DNA from: Sideroxydans sp.
GTDB taxonomy: Bacteria > Pseudomonadota > Gammaproteobacteria > Burkholderiales > Gallionellaceae
Direction of reading: 5' to 3'
Length of the DNA stretch: 63,922 nucleotides
Assembly (NCBI GenBank): GCA_027310665.1
Contig: DAIDAJ010000011.1
Location: 1 to 63,922, forward strand
Shown here: piece by piece, positions 44,302 through 53,042 of the stretch
Position numbering within the stretch: the first letter of the stretch is position 1
Layout of the letters: each line of letters begins with the position of its first letter
Program-made: the position numbers and the translations under genes
Notes under the pieces: model-generated
Told to the model about the DNA's origin: nothing
The model's database searches: none
Seen by the model: only the letters and a program-made list of their open reading frames with translations

Positions 44302-44318
44302 TAGCCCTGAAGGGGTGG
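44302..44318. promoter_or_regulatory. candidate shared operator upstream of the NarXL-like genes
   Basis: TAGCCCTGAAGGGGTGG aligns with the dsr and soe/sat elements (TAACCCWTAAGGGGGGTG) at most positions. It lies 126 bases before the chosen sensor start. A second repeat, ATACCCTAGTAT, follows at about 44367. If bound by the response regulator encoded downstream it would be an autoregulatory site (inference). Confidence 0.4.
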
Positions 44319-44443
44319 TAGTTAAAAATTTATCAAGGTTCTGTTGATATTAAAGGGAAAGCGGCATACCCTAGTATGGCTATTTGGAATATCAGCTTAC
44401 AGGTATTTTCAGGCACAAATTAGGACTTTCGGACATTTTATCG

Positions 44444-45673
44444 ATGGATGTTATGGATACAAAGTTCAAGTCAACAAACGAGTCGGCCAACGTGGATTTC
44501 TATTGGACACGCGACCCTGAGTTGGTGTTTCCCGGCAAGAATGGCGGGCTGGAGGCTTGCGTCGAGCAGGAATTTACAGCATCCCGCACCAGCGACCTTA
44601 AGACGCTATTGAACACCTTTCTGGAAACAGCCACCAGTTTCATCAAGGCAAAAGCCGCTGTGGTGCGTGTCTTGCTCCCCGACGAACAGACCCTGCAAGT
44701 CATCAGCGCAGTCGGACTTTCTGGAGAAGAACTGGAAGCTGAACGCATCGTCGAACTGGCCTGCGAAGATTGCGGCAAAGACGCCTTCAAACATGGGCTC
44801 TGCTCAACCAATATCGAAAGTTGCAATACCCGAAATGGCGATCAGCCCAGACAATTTCGCTCGGTGATCTCCATTCCGCTTGTATGCCGAAATTCTCCTG
44901 AAATCATGCTCGGTGTTTTCACGCTCTTCTTTGATACGCCCCAATCGTCATCCGGCAATTCGGCAACCATGGCAAACAGCTTCGCCGATCTGCTGGGTTC
45001 TCTGATTGAGCACATCAAAGCCACGCGCGAAGCCAAACGGGAGGAGTTGTTGATGGAACGCCAATCCATCGCCAACGATATTCATGATTCGCTTGCACAA
45101 ACATTAAATTACGCACGCATGAGCACCACTTTACTGAGCGACGCAATACGGAATAACAACGAGGTGATGGCTACAAAATATGTGCGCGACATCGATGAAG
45201 CTCTGGAAATCGGCCAGAAATCGGTTCGTACACTAATCACTGATTTTCGCAGCGATATGGATCCGGCCGGCCTGTTGCATGCGCTCCAGACGCTTGTTGA
45301 GCAATTTGTCCTGAAGCACTACATCGTACTTGACTGTTCCATTCGTGTCGCCGATCTTGATCTGCCGCTGGAACATGAGATTCAGACATATCACATCGTG
45401 CGTGAGGCGCTCTCCAACATTGCAAAACATTCCAGCGCAAGCCATGCAAGGTTGATCGTCGATCATCTCTGTGGCTATTATGTGTTCACAATTGAAGACA
45501 ATGGGGTCGGGACATTCTCTCCGCTGGAGGGGCATTACGGGATCATCATCATGCGCGAACGCGCACAACGCATCGGCGGTGAAATCAAGGTGGAAAGCAC
45601 GAAAGGACTGGGCACCTGCGTACAATTGTTCTTCCCTGAACCCGAGTTGAACTGGAGAAGTGCGCATGGATAA
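44444..45673 (+). CDS. soluble NarX-like histidine kinase with a GAF-type domain and cysteine cluster
   Basis: About 409 aa, with no membrane helix, so it lacks the periplasmic nitrate-sensing module of NarX. A GAF-like region (about residues 50-190) contains four cysteines at 107, 110, 120 and 127 (ACEDCGKDAFKHGLCSTNIE, then SCNT). The HisKA_3 dimerisation box is ERQSIANDIHDSLAQTL with His214, and a HATPase domain closes the protein (EDNGVGTF). The cysteines could hold an iron-sulfur cluster or react with sulfur species. The start is uncertain: TTG 44384 and ATG 44453 are alternatives. Confidence 0.88.
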   Translation: MDVMDTKFKSTNESANVDFYWTRDPELVFPGKNGGLEACVEQEFTASRTSDLKTLLNTFLETATSFIKAKAAVVRVLLPDEQTLQVISAVGLSGEELEAERIVELACEDCGKDAFKHGLCSTNIESCNTRNGDQPRQFRSVISIPLVCRNSPEIMLGVFTLFFDTPQSSSGNSATMANSFADLLGSLIEHIKATREAKREELLMERQSIANDIHDSLAQTLNYARMSTTLLSDAIRNNNEVMATKYVRDIDEALEIGQKSVRTLITDFRSDMDPAGLLHALQTLVEQFVLKHYIVLDCSIRVADLDLPLEHEIQTYHIVREALSNIAKHSSASHARLIVDHLCGYYVFTIEDNGVGTFSPLEGHYGIIIMRERAQRIGGEIKVESTKGLGTCVQLFFPEPELNWRSAHG

Positions 45674-46373
45674 CAGACTAAAGATCGTGCTGGTTGACGA
45701 CCAGGGGTTGTGCCGGCGAGGGCTGAGCGAACTGCTCACGCATTGTTACGATTTCAACGTACTCGGTGCGGTCGGCTCAATCGAAGAGTTACGCGTTCTT
45801 ATTCAGGAGCAGCCCGACCTGTTGGTCATGGATCTGCGTATGAAGCCGATGGACGGCCTGGCCATGCTTGAACAACTGCGCAAGGAAGGCTGCACAATCC
45901 CTGCCGTGATGTTGACCATGAGCGACTCCGAAGCGGACTTAGGCAATGCCATACGCGCCGGGGTGCGCGGCTACCTGCTCAAGGATATGGCGCCCGAAGA
46001 AGTGGTGGACGCAATTCGCCGTGTTGCCGCCGGCGAATTGGTGGTCGCACCGACCATGACGGTGAAAATGATCGAAATGCTGCGCGGCGACCAACCGGGG
46101 CAGGAACCAAAGAATTCCCTCAAGCTTCTGACCGAACGCGAACGCGAAATTCTGCAATTGCTGTCTCGCGGCGAAAGCAACAAGGCCATCGCTCTTACTC
46201 TGTCTATCAGTTACGACACGGTAAAACAGCACGTGCGCCACATCCTGAACAAGCTCAACCTGTCGTCAAGGGTGAAAGCCGCCGTGCTTTTCGCCAAGGA
46301 ACAAGGAGCGCCGGAAGACAGCGATGCATCGTCGAATATGCAGGTCAGTTCAAAGAAGCAGGGAAGCAAGTAA
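45666..46373 (+). CDS. NarL/FixJ-family response regulator
   Basis: 235-aa regulator. The receiver domain has the acidic pair Asp10-Asp11, the phosphorylation site Asp56 (LVMDLRMKPMDG) and Lys in LLKDMAP. A LuxR-type helix-turn-helix (LTEREREILQLLSRGESNKA) is at the C-terminus. It overlaps the kinase gene by eight bases, so they form one two-component system. It is the best candidate within this window to bind the C-rich/G-rich inverted repeats before dsr, soe/sat, hyn and its own operon. Confidence 0.93.
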   Translation: MDNRLKIVLVDDQGLCRRGLSELLTHCYDFNVLGAVGSIEELRVLIQEQPDLLVMDLRMKPMDGLAMLEQLRKEGCTIPAVMLTMSDSEADLGNAIRAGVRGYLLKDMAPEEVVDAIRRVAAGELVVAPTMTVKMIEMLRGDQPGQEPKNSLKLLTEREREILQLLSRGESNKAIALTLSISYDTVKQHVRHILNKLNLSSRVKAAVLFAKEQGAPEDSDASSNMQVSSKKQGSK

Positions 46374-46422
46374 ACAGGTATTGGAACATTGGTCATTAAT
46401 AATCAAACAGAGAGGAAATAAC

Positions 46423-47694
46423 ATGGCACACATCGTCATTATGGGAGCAGGTCTTGGCGGCATGCCGGCGGCATACGAAATGCGAGACAAGCTGGACAGC
46501 AAACACAAAGTTACCGTTGTCTCAAACAGCGAAAATTTCCATTTTGTCCCATCCAATCCATGGGTGGGTGTGAGGTGGCGCGACCGCAAGCAGATCGAGT
46601 TCCCCGTGCGCACCTATCTGGAGCGCAAGGGCATCGAATTTATCTCCACCGGTGTCAAGCGCGTTCACCCCGACAAGAACCAACTTGAATTGAACGATGG
46701 CAAGAGTGTCGATTACGATTACTTGGTGATCGCCACAGGCCCCAAGCTGGCGTTCGATGAGGTCGAGGGTCTGGGTCCGCACGGTGGCCACACTTATTCA
46801 GTATGTCATGTAGATCATGCAATGAAATCGCACGATGAATGGGAAAGTTTCTGCGAGAAGCCAGGCCCCATTGTGGTCGGTGCCGTGCAAGGTGCATCTT
46901 GCTTCGGCCCGGCTTACGAATATGCGTTCATCATGGATACCGATCTGCGTAAACGCAAAATCCGCACAAAAGTACCAATGACCTTCGTCACTTCTGAACC
47001 TTACGTCGGTCACTTGGGATTGGGCGGCGTGGGTGACTCCAAGGGCATCCTCGAGTCCGGTATGCGCGATAAGGGCATCAAATGGATCTGCAATGCCAAG
47101 GTCACCAAGATCGAAGCAGGCAAAATGTTCGTCACCGAGCATGACGACATGGGCGTGGAAAAAAAGAAGCACGAGTTACCGTTCAGCTACAGCATGATGT
47201 TACCCGCATTCAAGGGTGTCGATGCGGTGTTCGGTATAGACGGTTTGGTACAGGCGCGTGGCTTCATTGTCGTGGACAAGCACCAGCGCAATCCGAAGTA
47301 TAAAAACATCTTCGCGGTTGGTGTCTGCGTCGCCATTCCTCCTGTTGAAGCCACGCCAGTCCCATGCGGTACTCCCAAGACCGGCTACATGATCGAATCT
47401 ATGGTGACCGCCACCGTGCATAACATCCACGCAGACCTGGTCGGAGAACCGGCGGACAAGGAAGCAACCTGGAACGCCGTTTGCCTTGCCGATTTTGGTG
47501 AAAGCGGTGTGGCGTTCGTTGCCATTCCTCAAATTCCGCCGCGCAATGTGAACTGGTTCTCAGAAGGCAAATGGGTACACCTTGCCAAAGTTGCGTTCGA
47601 AAAATACTTCATCCGCAAGATGAAGAAAGGCACGTCTGAACCATTCTACGAAGGCAGTATTATGAAAATGTTGGGAATCGAAAAGCTGAAATAA
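46423..47694 (+). CDS. sqr: sulfide:quinone oxidoreductase
   Basis: 423-aa flavoprotein of the FAD/NAD-linked disulfide reductase fold (IVIMGAGLGGMPAAYEM at the N-terminus). The three redox cysteines are Cys128, Cys160 (GASCFGPAYEYA) and Cys354 (WNAVCLADFG), in the same contexts as in Acidithiobacillus ferrooxidans SQR, to which the whole sequence is strikingly similar. It oxidises sulfide to polysulfide at the membrane and reduces quinone. An amphipathic C-terminus (EKYFIRKMKKG) mediates membrane association. A longer upstream frame overlaps the regulator; ATG 46423 has GAGAGGAAA. Confidence 0.95.
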   Translation: MAHIVIMGAGLGGMPAAYEMRDKLDSKHKVTVVSNSENFHFVPSNPWVGVRWRDRKQIEFPVRTYLERKGIEFISTGVKRVHPDKNQLELNDGKSVDYDYLVIATGPKLAFDEVEGLGPHGGHTYSVCHVDHAMKSHDEWESFCEKPGPIVVGAVQGASCFGPAYEYAFIMDTDLRKRKIRTKVPMTFVTSEPYVGHLGLGGVGDSKGILESGMRDKGIKWICNAKVTKIEAGKMFVTEHDDMGVEKKKHELPFSYSMMLPAFKGVDAVFGIDGLVQARGFIVVDKHQRNPKYKNIFAVGVCVAIPPVEATPVPCGTPKTGYMIESMVTATVHNIHADLVGEPADKEATWNAVCLADFGESGVAFVAIPQIPPRNVNWFSEGKWVHLAKVAFEKYFIRKMKKGTSEPFYEGSIMKMLGIEKLK

Positions 47695-47714
47695 CTCCAG
47701 TTGCAGAACCAAAC

Positions 47715-47743
47715 AAAAAGCCCCGGGATTCCGGGGCTTTTTT
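47715..47743. terminator. bidirectional rho-independent terminator
   Basis: The stem GCCCCGG/CCGGGGC has a GATT loop, five A to the left and six T to the right. It separates sqr from the converging TlpA-like operon. Confidence 0.92.
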
Positions 47744-47757
47744 CTGAGCCAACTTTC

Positions 47758-48756
47758 TTATTTGCCCGATCTGGCGGCCACATCGCGCAATAATGGCAAG
47801 TACTGCGGCCAGCGCGCAACGGGGCCGATGTTGGAAAACACTACGACACCATGTTTGTCCAGAATATATGTGGTGGGGAAAGCTGGGGCAATGTCGCGAT
47901 CACGGGTCTTCAGGCCATTTGCCAAAGATAGCATATCCATCCCCTTGGTCCTTATTCCAGAATCGAACAACGGTAGCTTCAAATGCTGTTCCAACATCCA
48001 ATGACGAGATATTTCGAAATTTTCTTGTACCTGCAACAAGATCATCTGTATATCTGCTGACGGTTCCAACAATTGATGCAGACGCTGCAAATCAGGCATT
48101 TCGCTGCGGCAAGGTAGACACCAGGAACCCCAGAAATGTAGCAGAACCACTTTGCCGCGCAATTCGGATAACGTTATGCGCCTCCCTGATGCATCCGTGA
48201 AAGCCAGATTGAAAAATCGCTCGTCGCGATCCGGTCCGACATGAGCCCGGTTAGCCTGGTCAAGATTCAGGTAGGGGCCCCAAAGCCCGGCCCAGGCATG
48301 AGCATCAAATACCACATGGTCATCCAGCGCATAGACTATGCAAGCTTGACCGCTATCATCCCTGCAAGTCTGCAAGGCGCTGTCGGATGCGGATTGGACA
48401 GTGGCTTCTTCGCTTTTCCAAGACCATGCACCACCGGGCGCGATGGCGAAAGCCCTGTGTTTTCCGGACGCAAGAAATTCACGGTAGGCATCCTGTCCTG
48501 CGCTGTCCAGATGTGGAACCGCCTTGATGTTGCCCAATGTCGCCGAAAGCCCAGCCAATGGAAATAAACAGATCAGGATCGATAGCGCAGGCCATATTAC
48601 GGTTCTGGAAATATCAAGACCGAACATTGATGTTGTCGACTCGGTACGCATTCGATCGACGCCAGTCGAATGTTCGTGCATGACTTTCGTATCACCACCG
48701 CAACAAACGCCGCTACTTGTAGCGGTGTCTGTTGGCGCCGAAAGCGGCAGGTTCAC
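47758..48756 (-). CDS. TlpA-like membrane-anchored thioredoxin-fold protein
   Basis: Up to 332 aa. One hydrophobic helix (residues 52-70, TVIWPALSILICLFPLAGL) anchors or exports the protein. A unique segment (about 75-180) with a Cys131/Cys139 pair follows. The C-terminal TlpA/ResA-type domain has the redox motif WCLPC (Cys213, Cys216). It would act as a periplasmic thiol-disulfide reductase, perhaps for heme attachment to the octaheme cytochrome. The GTG start overlaps the cytochrome b stop; ATG at 48681 would be a shorter alternative. Confidence 0.82.
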   Translation of the reverse strand: MNLPLSAPTDTATSSGVCCGGDTKVMHEHSTGVDRMRTESTTSMFGLDISRTVIWPALSILICLFPLAGLSATLGNIKAVPHLDSAGQDAYREFLASGKHRAFAIAPGGAWSWKSEEATVQSASDSALQTCRDDSGQACIVYALDDHVVFDAHAWAGLWGPYLNLDQANRAHVGPDRDERFFNLAFTDASGRRITLSELRGKVVLLHFWGSWCLPCRSEMPDLQRLHQLLEPSADIQMILLQVQENFEISRHWMLEQHLKLPLFDSGIRTKGMDMLSLANGLKTRDRDIAPAFPTTYILDKHGVVVFSNIGPVARWPQYLPLLRDVAARSGK

Positions 48757-49358
48757 TCCACTTCTTCCCAGCCGGTGATCATCGTCTTGATGTGCGCCGT
48801 TGGCGTATGTCCCGTGGTGGTCAGATAGACGTGTGCAATGAAAAAAATCAGCATCATGAAAGCCCCCGCTGTATGCACGAGCGCCACGGCTTCGAGACTC
48901 AGGTAGGTATCTACACCGCAGATTTTCCAGTAGGCGTAGAAAAGGTAGAACAGGCCCGAACCCCAGATGATAGGCGAAAGTGCCGACAGTAGCGCGAGGT
49001 ACGCCAGTCGTTGCAACGGATTGTGCTTTTTCTCTGCAGTTTTATGAAATGGATTCGGTGCGTCGCGGAAGATGCCGAAGGCATAGTAGCGAACCATCGC
49101 ATCCACCTTCTTCAGCGTCGGGATATATTGCCTCCATTCATCGGTGGTGAATTGCCAAAAAATCGTAAATGCCCAAAGTGTCAGCAATGTCCAGGAAAAT
49201 ATGGTGTGGAGGTTCACCGCCTGTTCGAAACCGAACAGCTTGTATGTGCCATGCACTTCGAAGCCGGTGATCATCATGGAGATGATCAGCAAGGCCTGCG
49301 ACCAGTGCCAAAAACGCTCATAGCGTTTGTAGAGATAGATACGATTCTCTGCGTTCAT
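48753..49358 (-). CDS. cytochrome b561-type membrane subunit
   Basis: 201-aa di-heme b membrane protein resembling the gamma subunit of formate dehydrogenase or thiosulfate reductase cytochrome b, with four helices and histidines in RFWHWSQALLI, VNLHTIFSW and VHTAGAFMML. It likely passes electrons between the quinone pool and the octaheme cytochrome encoded immediately upstream (four-base overlap). ATG 49358 follows a short leader inside that gene. Confidence 0.88.
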   Translation of the reverse strand: MNAENRIYLYKRYERFWHWSQALLIISMMITGFEVHGTYKLFGFEQAVNLHTIFSWTLLTLWAFTIFWQFTTDEWRQYIPTLKKVDAMVRYYAFGIFRDAPNPFHKTAEKKHNPLQRLAYLALLSALSPIIWGSGLFYLFYAYWKICGVDTYLSLEAVALVHTAGAFMMLIFFIAHVYLTTTGHTPTAHIKTMITGWEEVE

Positions 49359-51013
49359 TTGTTTTGTCCCTTTTTCTTGCTGGCATAAATGCGAAGGCCT
49401 CCATGGATCAGTACGCCGATCAGTGACATCAGAGCCAGCGTCCATCCCACCATATCGAGCAGCCGGTTGCTGTCGCGGGACGGCATATATATACCCTCGA
49501 TGCCCTTCAAGCGTCCGTTCTTGCTATGGCATTGAGCGCAGGATAAAGCGTCTTCCTCGGGTGCAACCATATGGGTGATCGGCCAGGTCATCTCGGTGTC
49601 GACGAATCCGTACTCGCCACTGTATTTCAACCCAGCAGCCTTCATTCCGGTACCGATTGCTTTCTGCCAATCGTAGTTGTGCCACAGGGCCGTCTCGTCC
49701 TCTCCTGCGGTATGTTGTACGGTCAGGACGTTATTCACCTTGTCATAGGGCTGCTTGCCGCGATGAACCTTGGTAGGCCAGATGCGTGAACCGGGATCGT
49801 TCGGACTGCCACCCACTTCATTGATCTGCACAGTTTTGTTGGGGTCGATCTTGTCTCCGATCACTTTGTAAGTCGAAACACCATTAAACCAACGGTACTC
49901 TGGTATGACATAGGAATCCCACATCCATGCCCCTTTCTTTGAGTCGAAGGCCCGGCGCCCCGCACTATCCTTGCGCGATGCCGGCTTGCCGTCCGCACCC
50001 ATGATGGTGGCTTGAGACCAATCCCAACTCAATTCGGTGCCAATATCGTCGCGCGCATACTCCGGAATATGACAAGTCTGGCAAGCGATTTTCTCTGTGT
50101 GCTGATTAAGAATGGCCATAGCGCCATGGTGCGGTTTGTCGCCGTGGCACGACTGGCAGGATGCAGGCGATTCATCATTCTTGCCGCGAATATGTGCCGG
50201 GCCGCTGACAGCCGCCGCAACGTTGTAGCGACTACCGGAAACCTGATGACTGGATGTCGCGTGGCAGGTCACACAGGTGAAGTTGAGCCCTTTCTCGTCC
50301 ATATGCACGTCCAGGTATTTGCCTGGATGCTGCAACGAACTATCGAGATCTCCGTGTTTCGCGCCATTCGCGCCTGCGCCGAAGAAATGGCAGGAGCCGC
50401 AGTTGCTGCGGCTTGGCTTGCCGATGCTCTGCGCAACTTTTTTGAGATCAGCAGGTTCAACAAATTTTCCTGACCCCTTCGGAAACTCGACGCGCTTGTA
50501 CACCGGGTGTCCGGCGTCACCCGGCAACTTGCGGTAAGTGCCGGTCGTGTCGTGGCATACCAGACAATCAACGTTCTTTTCGACACTGAAGTCGAAACTG
50601 CTGTCTTTCCAACCGTACCCCGCATGACATGCCATGCAGTCCTTCTCATTTGAGATCGGAGAGGTGCAGTAGTTGTTGATGATATTTTTTTTGCCACGCT
50701 TCTGTCCGGTCTTGGGATCGACGGACTCCCAAGTCCAGTGCTTGGTATGTTGTACCTGCTTTGCGGCCTCGGTGTGACACATCAGGCACGCTTCCGTCAC
50801 CTCCGGGCCGGTCTTGAAATTTTTCTGCAGTTCTTTGAATTTGCCGTGGTCTGCCGTAGAGGCATCTTTGGACTGGCTGGTTGATTCGGCGTGCTGTACC
50901 GCATGCGGAGCGATCACTGCATCTTGCTTGGCAGGCAAGGCAAACGCGGTCAGCGCTGCCAGTACCGTGCTCATAGCCAACATCGGCAAAGCAACTCTGA
51001 ATATGAATGACAT
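49355..51013 (-). CDS. octaheme cytochrome c, tetrathionate reductase (OTR) family
   Basis: 552-aa periplasmic cytochrome with a signal sequence and eight CxxCH motifs, with first cysteines at residues 76, 126, 150, 205, 247, 286, 311 and 492. The last heme is far from the others, as in Shewanella octaheme tetrathionate reductase. A C-terminal membrane helix (about residues 517-540) precedes a basic tail, so it is membrane-anchored. The family reduces tetrathionate, nitrite or hydroxylamine in vitro; the direction here, in a sulfur oxidiser with a cytochrome b partner, is open. Confidence 0.87.
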   Translation of the reverse strand: MSFIFRVALPMLAMSTVLAALTAFALPAKQDAVIAPHAVQHAESTSQSKDASTADHGKFKELQKNFKTGPEVTEACLMCHTEAAKQVQHTKHWTWESVDPKTGQKRGKKNIINNYCTSPISNEKDCMACHAGYGWKDSSFDFSVEKNVDCLVCHDTTGTYRKLPGDAGHPVYKRVEFPKGSGKFVEPADLKKVAQSIGKPSRSNCGSCHFFGAGANGAKHGDLDSSLQHPGKYLDVHMDEKGLNFTCVTCHATSSHQVSGSRYNVAAAVSGPAHIRGKNDESPASCQSCHGDKPHHGAMAILNQHTEKIACQTCHIPEYARDDIGTELSWDWSQATIMGADGKPASRKDSAGRRAFDSKKGAWMWDSYVIPEYRWFNGVSTYKVIGDKIDPNKTVQINEVGGSPNDPGSRIWPTKVHRGKQPYDKVNNVLTVQHTAGEDETALWHNYDWQKAIGTGMKAAGLKYSGEYGFVDTEMTWPITHMVAPEEDALSCAQCHSKNGRLKGIEGIYMPSRDSNRLLDMVGWTLALMSLIGVLIHGGLRIYASKKKGQNK

Positions 51014-51073
51014 GATGTTCCCTTGATTTGACTGGTTGTGGAAACTATTTGGACGCGAATCGAAATGTCTGCG

Positions 51074-51625
51074 CTAGCAGCCGCCCGCCGCACCAGAACC
51101 AGAACCGCCGCTCGCACCGGCACCGGGAGTGCCCCTGATCATTGCGGGCGCAGGTTTGCTCGGATCGAACTGAATGAATTTGGCTTGATCTGCGGCCACA
51201 TGACGCATGGTCTCACCCACCATGGAACCAAACATCCCACCGATGAATCCGGCATTCATCATGCCGATATAGGTTTTACCGTCGTTCTTCTTGTAGACCG
51301 AAATCTTGCAAGGCATCAGGTTGGAAAGGAAGCGAACAGAATCGTCCTTGAGAATCGGTCCGGAATATTTTGTACTGCAAGCCTCGATCAATAGCACCGG
51401 CAAGGTATTTCCACCATCAACCTCGACCGCCTTAGCTGGATTGCGCAGGCCGGACAGCGTCCAGCCGTTACCCGTATTCTGAATGTTCTGCTGAATGCGG
51501 GCGACCGTCTCTTCCACGCCGAATGGACTTGGCACTTCCCTGAACATCAGGCTCCCCATGAAGTTGTAAACGAGCACACCAAAGAAAACCGCTCCTGCAA
51601 TAAATCCTCCGACGACTTTCAACAT
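51074..51625 (-). CDS. membrane-anchored DUF302 protein
   Basis: 183-aa protein. An N-terminal hydrophobic anchor (residues 4-24) is followed by a DUF302 domain (FGVEETVARIQQNIQNTGNG to about residue 145). The protein ends in a flexible Gly/Ser/Ala tail closing with a cysteine (GGSGSGAAGGC). Two further cysteines (ACSTKY, LMPCKI) are in the domain. DUF302 proteins are common in sulfur oxidisers but their role is not established. It lies 60 bases upstream of the octaheme gene. Confidence 0.87.
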   Translation of the reverse strand: MLKVVGGFIAGAVFFGVLVYNFMGSLMFREVPSPFGVEETVARIQQNIQNTGNGWTLSGLRNPAKAVEVDGGNTLPVLLIEACSTKYSGPILKDDSVRFLSNLMPCKISVYKKNDGKTYIGMMNAGFIGGMFGSMVGETMRHVAADQAKFIQFDPSKPAPAMIRGTPGAGASGGSGSGAAGGC

Positions 51626-51731
51626 CCTAAAACCCTCCCCTTATTGTCAATTGAGAATAATTAATGAATTAACGCCGGCCAACAGCGTGAATGTCCCATT
51701 CCGTCACGAGGTACATGCGGTCAGTTTGAAG

Positions 51732-52109
51732 CTAACAATCGCAACCAATAAGCTCCTGCTTCCGCGGGATGCTGTAGCCATGCGAGATAGCAGGCTTGAT
51801 CGTACCAGCGAGAAAGTCGCACACCGCTTTGCGCGGATCGCTTTCATTGCTGGTGATCACTTGAACACCGCGCTCAGCAAGTTCCTCGACGAACCCTTGG
51901 CTGGCATTCGCTGTAAGAATGACATCCATACCGTCCAGCGGATGTCTGCCTCCTGAAAACACATGGAAGGACATTTGCATGGGAAGATGGAGCCACACTA
52001 TCGCAGGGACATCGCAAGGAGCATCGACCTCGAAAATGATGAAGCGACGACTCTTGCCGGCATGTCCGGTAACACTTTTGAAGTCCTGGCTGGTAACCGC
52101 AATTTTCAT
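51732..52109 (-). CDS. NifX/NifB-type iron-molybdenum-cofactor-domain protein
   Basis: 125-aa protein with the dinitrogenase iron-molybdenum cofactor biosynthesis fold (KIAVTSQDFKSVTGHAGKS at the start; GMDVILTANASQGFVEELAERG in the middle). Such stand-alone domains bind iron-sulfur or molybdenum-containing clusters and occur outside nitrogen fixation. The C-terminus ends in a Cys-Asp-Cys pair. It follows the ferredoxin gene by 33 bases; no nif genes are present. Confidence 0.86.
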   Translation of the reverse strand: MKIAVTSQDFKSVTGHAGKSRRFIIFEVDAPCDVPAIVWLHLPMQMSFHVFSGGRHPLDGMDVILTANASQGFVEELAERGVQVITSNESDPRKAVCDFLAGTIKPAISHGYSIPRKQELIGCDC

Positions 52110-52142
52110 ATCATTTATTCCAGTTACAAGACTCTTGAAAAG

Positions 52143-52400
<258 letters not shown>

Positions 52401-52526
52401 TCACTCCTAAAACTTGATCCATTTCTCAATCTCGCGCCGAAAAAGCATTACAAACTTGTTCACATCCTCACTAAAGCTCACTCCCTCATTCCAATGAACG
52501 GTACAAGTGAGGATGTCTTGCACACC

Positions 52527-52558
52527 AAAAAAATACCTGTGACGCTTCGCGTCACAGG
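52527..52558 (-). terminator. rho-independent terminator, end of hydrogenase operon
   Basis: Read on the minus strand, CCTGTGACGC-GAA-GCGTCACAGG forms a perfect 10-bp stem with a three-base loop, followed by TATTTTTTT. It lies 480 bases beyond hynL, so the hydrogenase transcript probably has a long 3' tail. Confidence 0.85.
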
Positions 52559-52751
52559 AAGAGTCTGAATGGAGGGAGTATCCAATCAGTGAGGTGTCTA
52601 ACTGCACGTCATTACACAAGGATGTATGCAATTCCTGTTGAGCAACCATCATGCCAGCATGGAAAATGGTTGCCTTTTGTTTTATTTTTCAAAAAGATAT
52701 GGATAAATGTGATTGATAATGAACTGATTGGTGCGCCATAAGTGGCATTCG

Positions 52752-52901
52752 ATGACGGACGTGACTGTCACTAATGACATCAAGCTCAAGCAGTTAAAGT
52801 TCGACAGATATGCTCAACTGCTGAATGGATTCCTACGGGTGTGGCAAAACATTGGGCTCCACGCCATCGAGGCCACGAACCCGCAGCATCAACAGTTTTA
52901 G
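52752..52901 (+). CDS. possible 49-aa small protein
   Basis: ATG-initiated frame encoding MTDVTVTNDIKLKQLKFDRY and continuing through LLNGFLRVWQNIG to QHQQF. The amphipathic middle looks protein-like, but there is no strong ribosome site and the start codon lies next to the GTGACTGTCAC palindrome. It could be a fragment of an older gene. Confidence 0.25.
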   Translation: MTDVTVTNDIKLKQLKFDRYAQLLNGFLRVWQNIGLHAIEATNPQHQQF

Positions 52902-53042
52902 TGGTATTGAAAGGAGCTGGTCTGACTGGAACCATGCTCGAAAACGAAATGTTCAGCTACAAAAAAAGCATTTATCAGCCCAAGTGTTCATGAGCTGTAA
53001 AAGCGATCCACAGTGACGTCCGACTTCTGTGCCGCCCCTGCT

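Noticed and set aside
51732-52109. part of a nitrogen-fixation cluster
   Set aside because: Only a stand-alone NifX/NifB-type domain is present. No nif structural or assembly genes accompany it.
52636-52700. sigma-54 promoter near TGGAAAATGGTTGC
   Set aside because: The spacing between the GG and GC elements is one base short, and it does not lie before an operon in the right direction.
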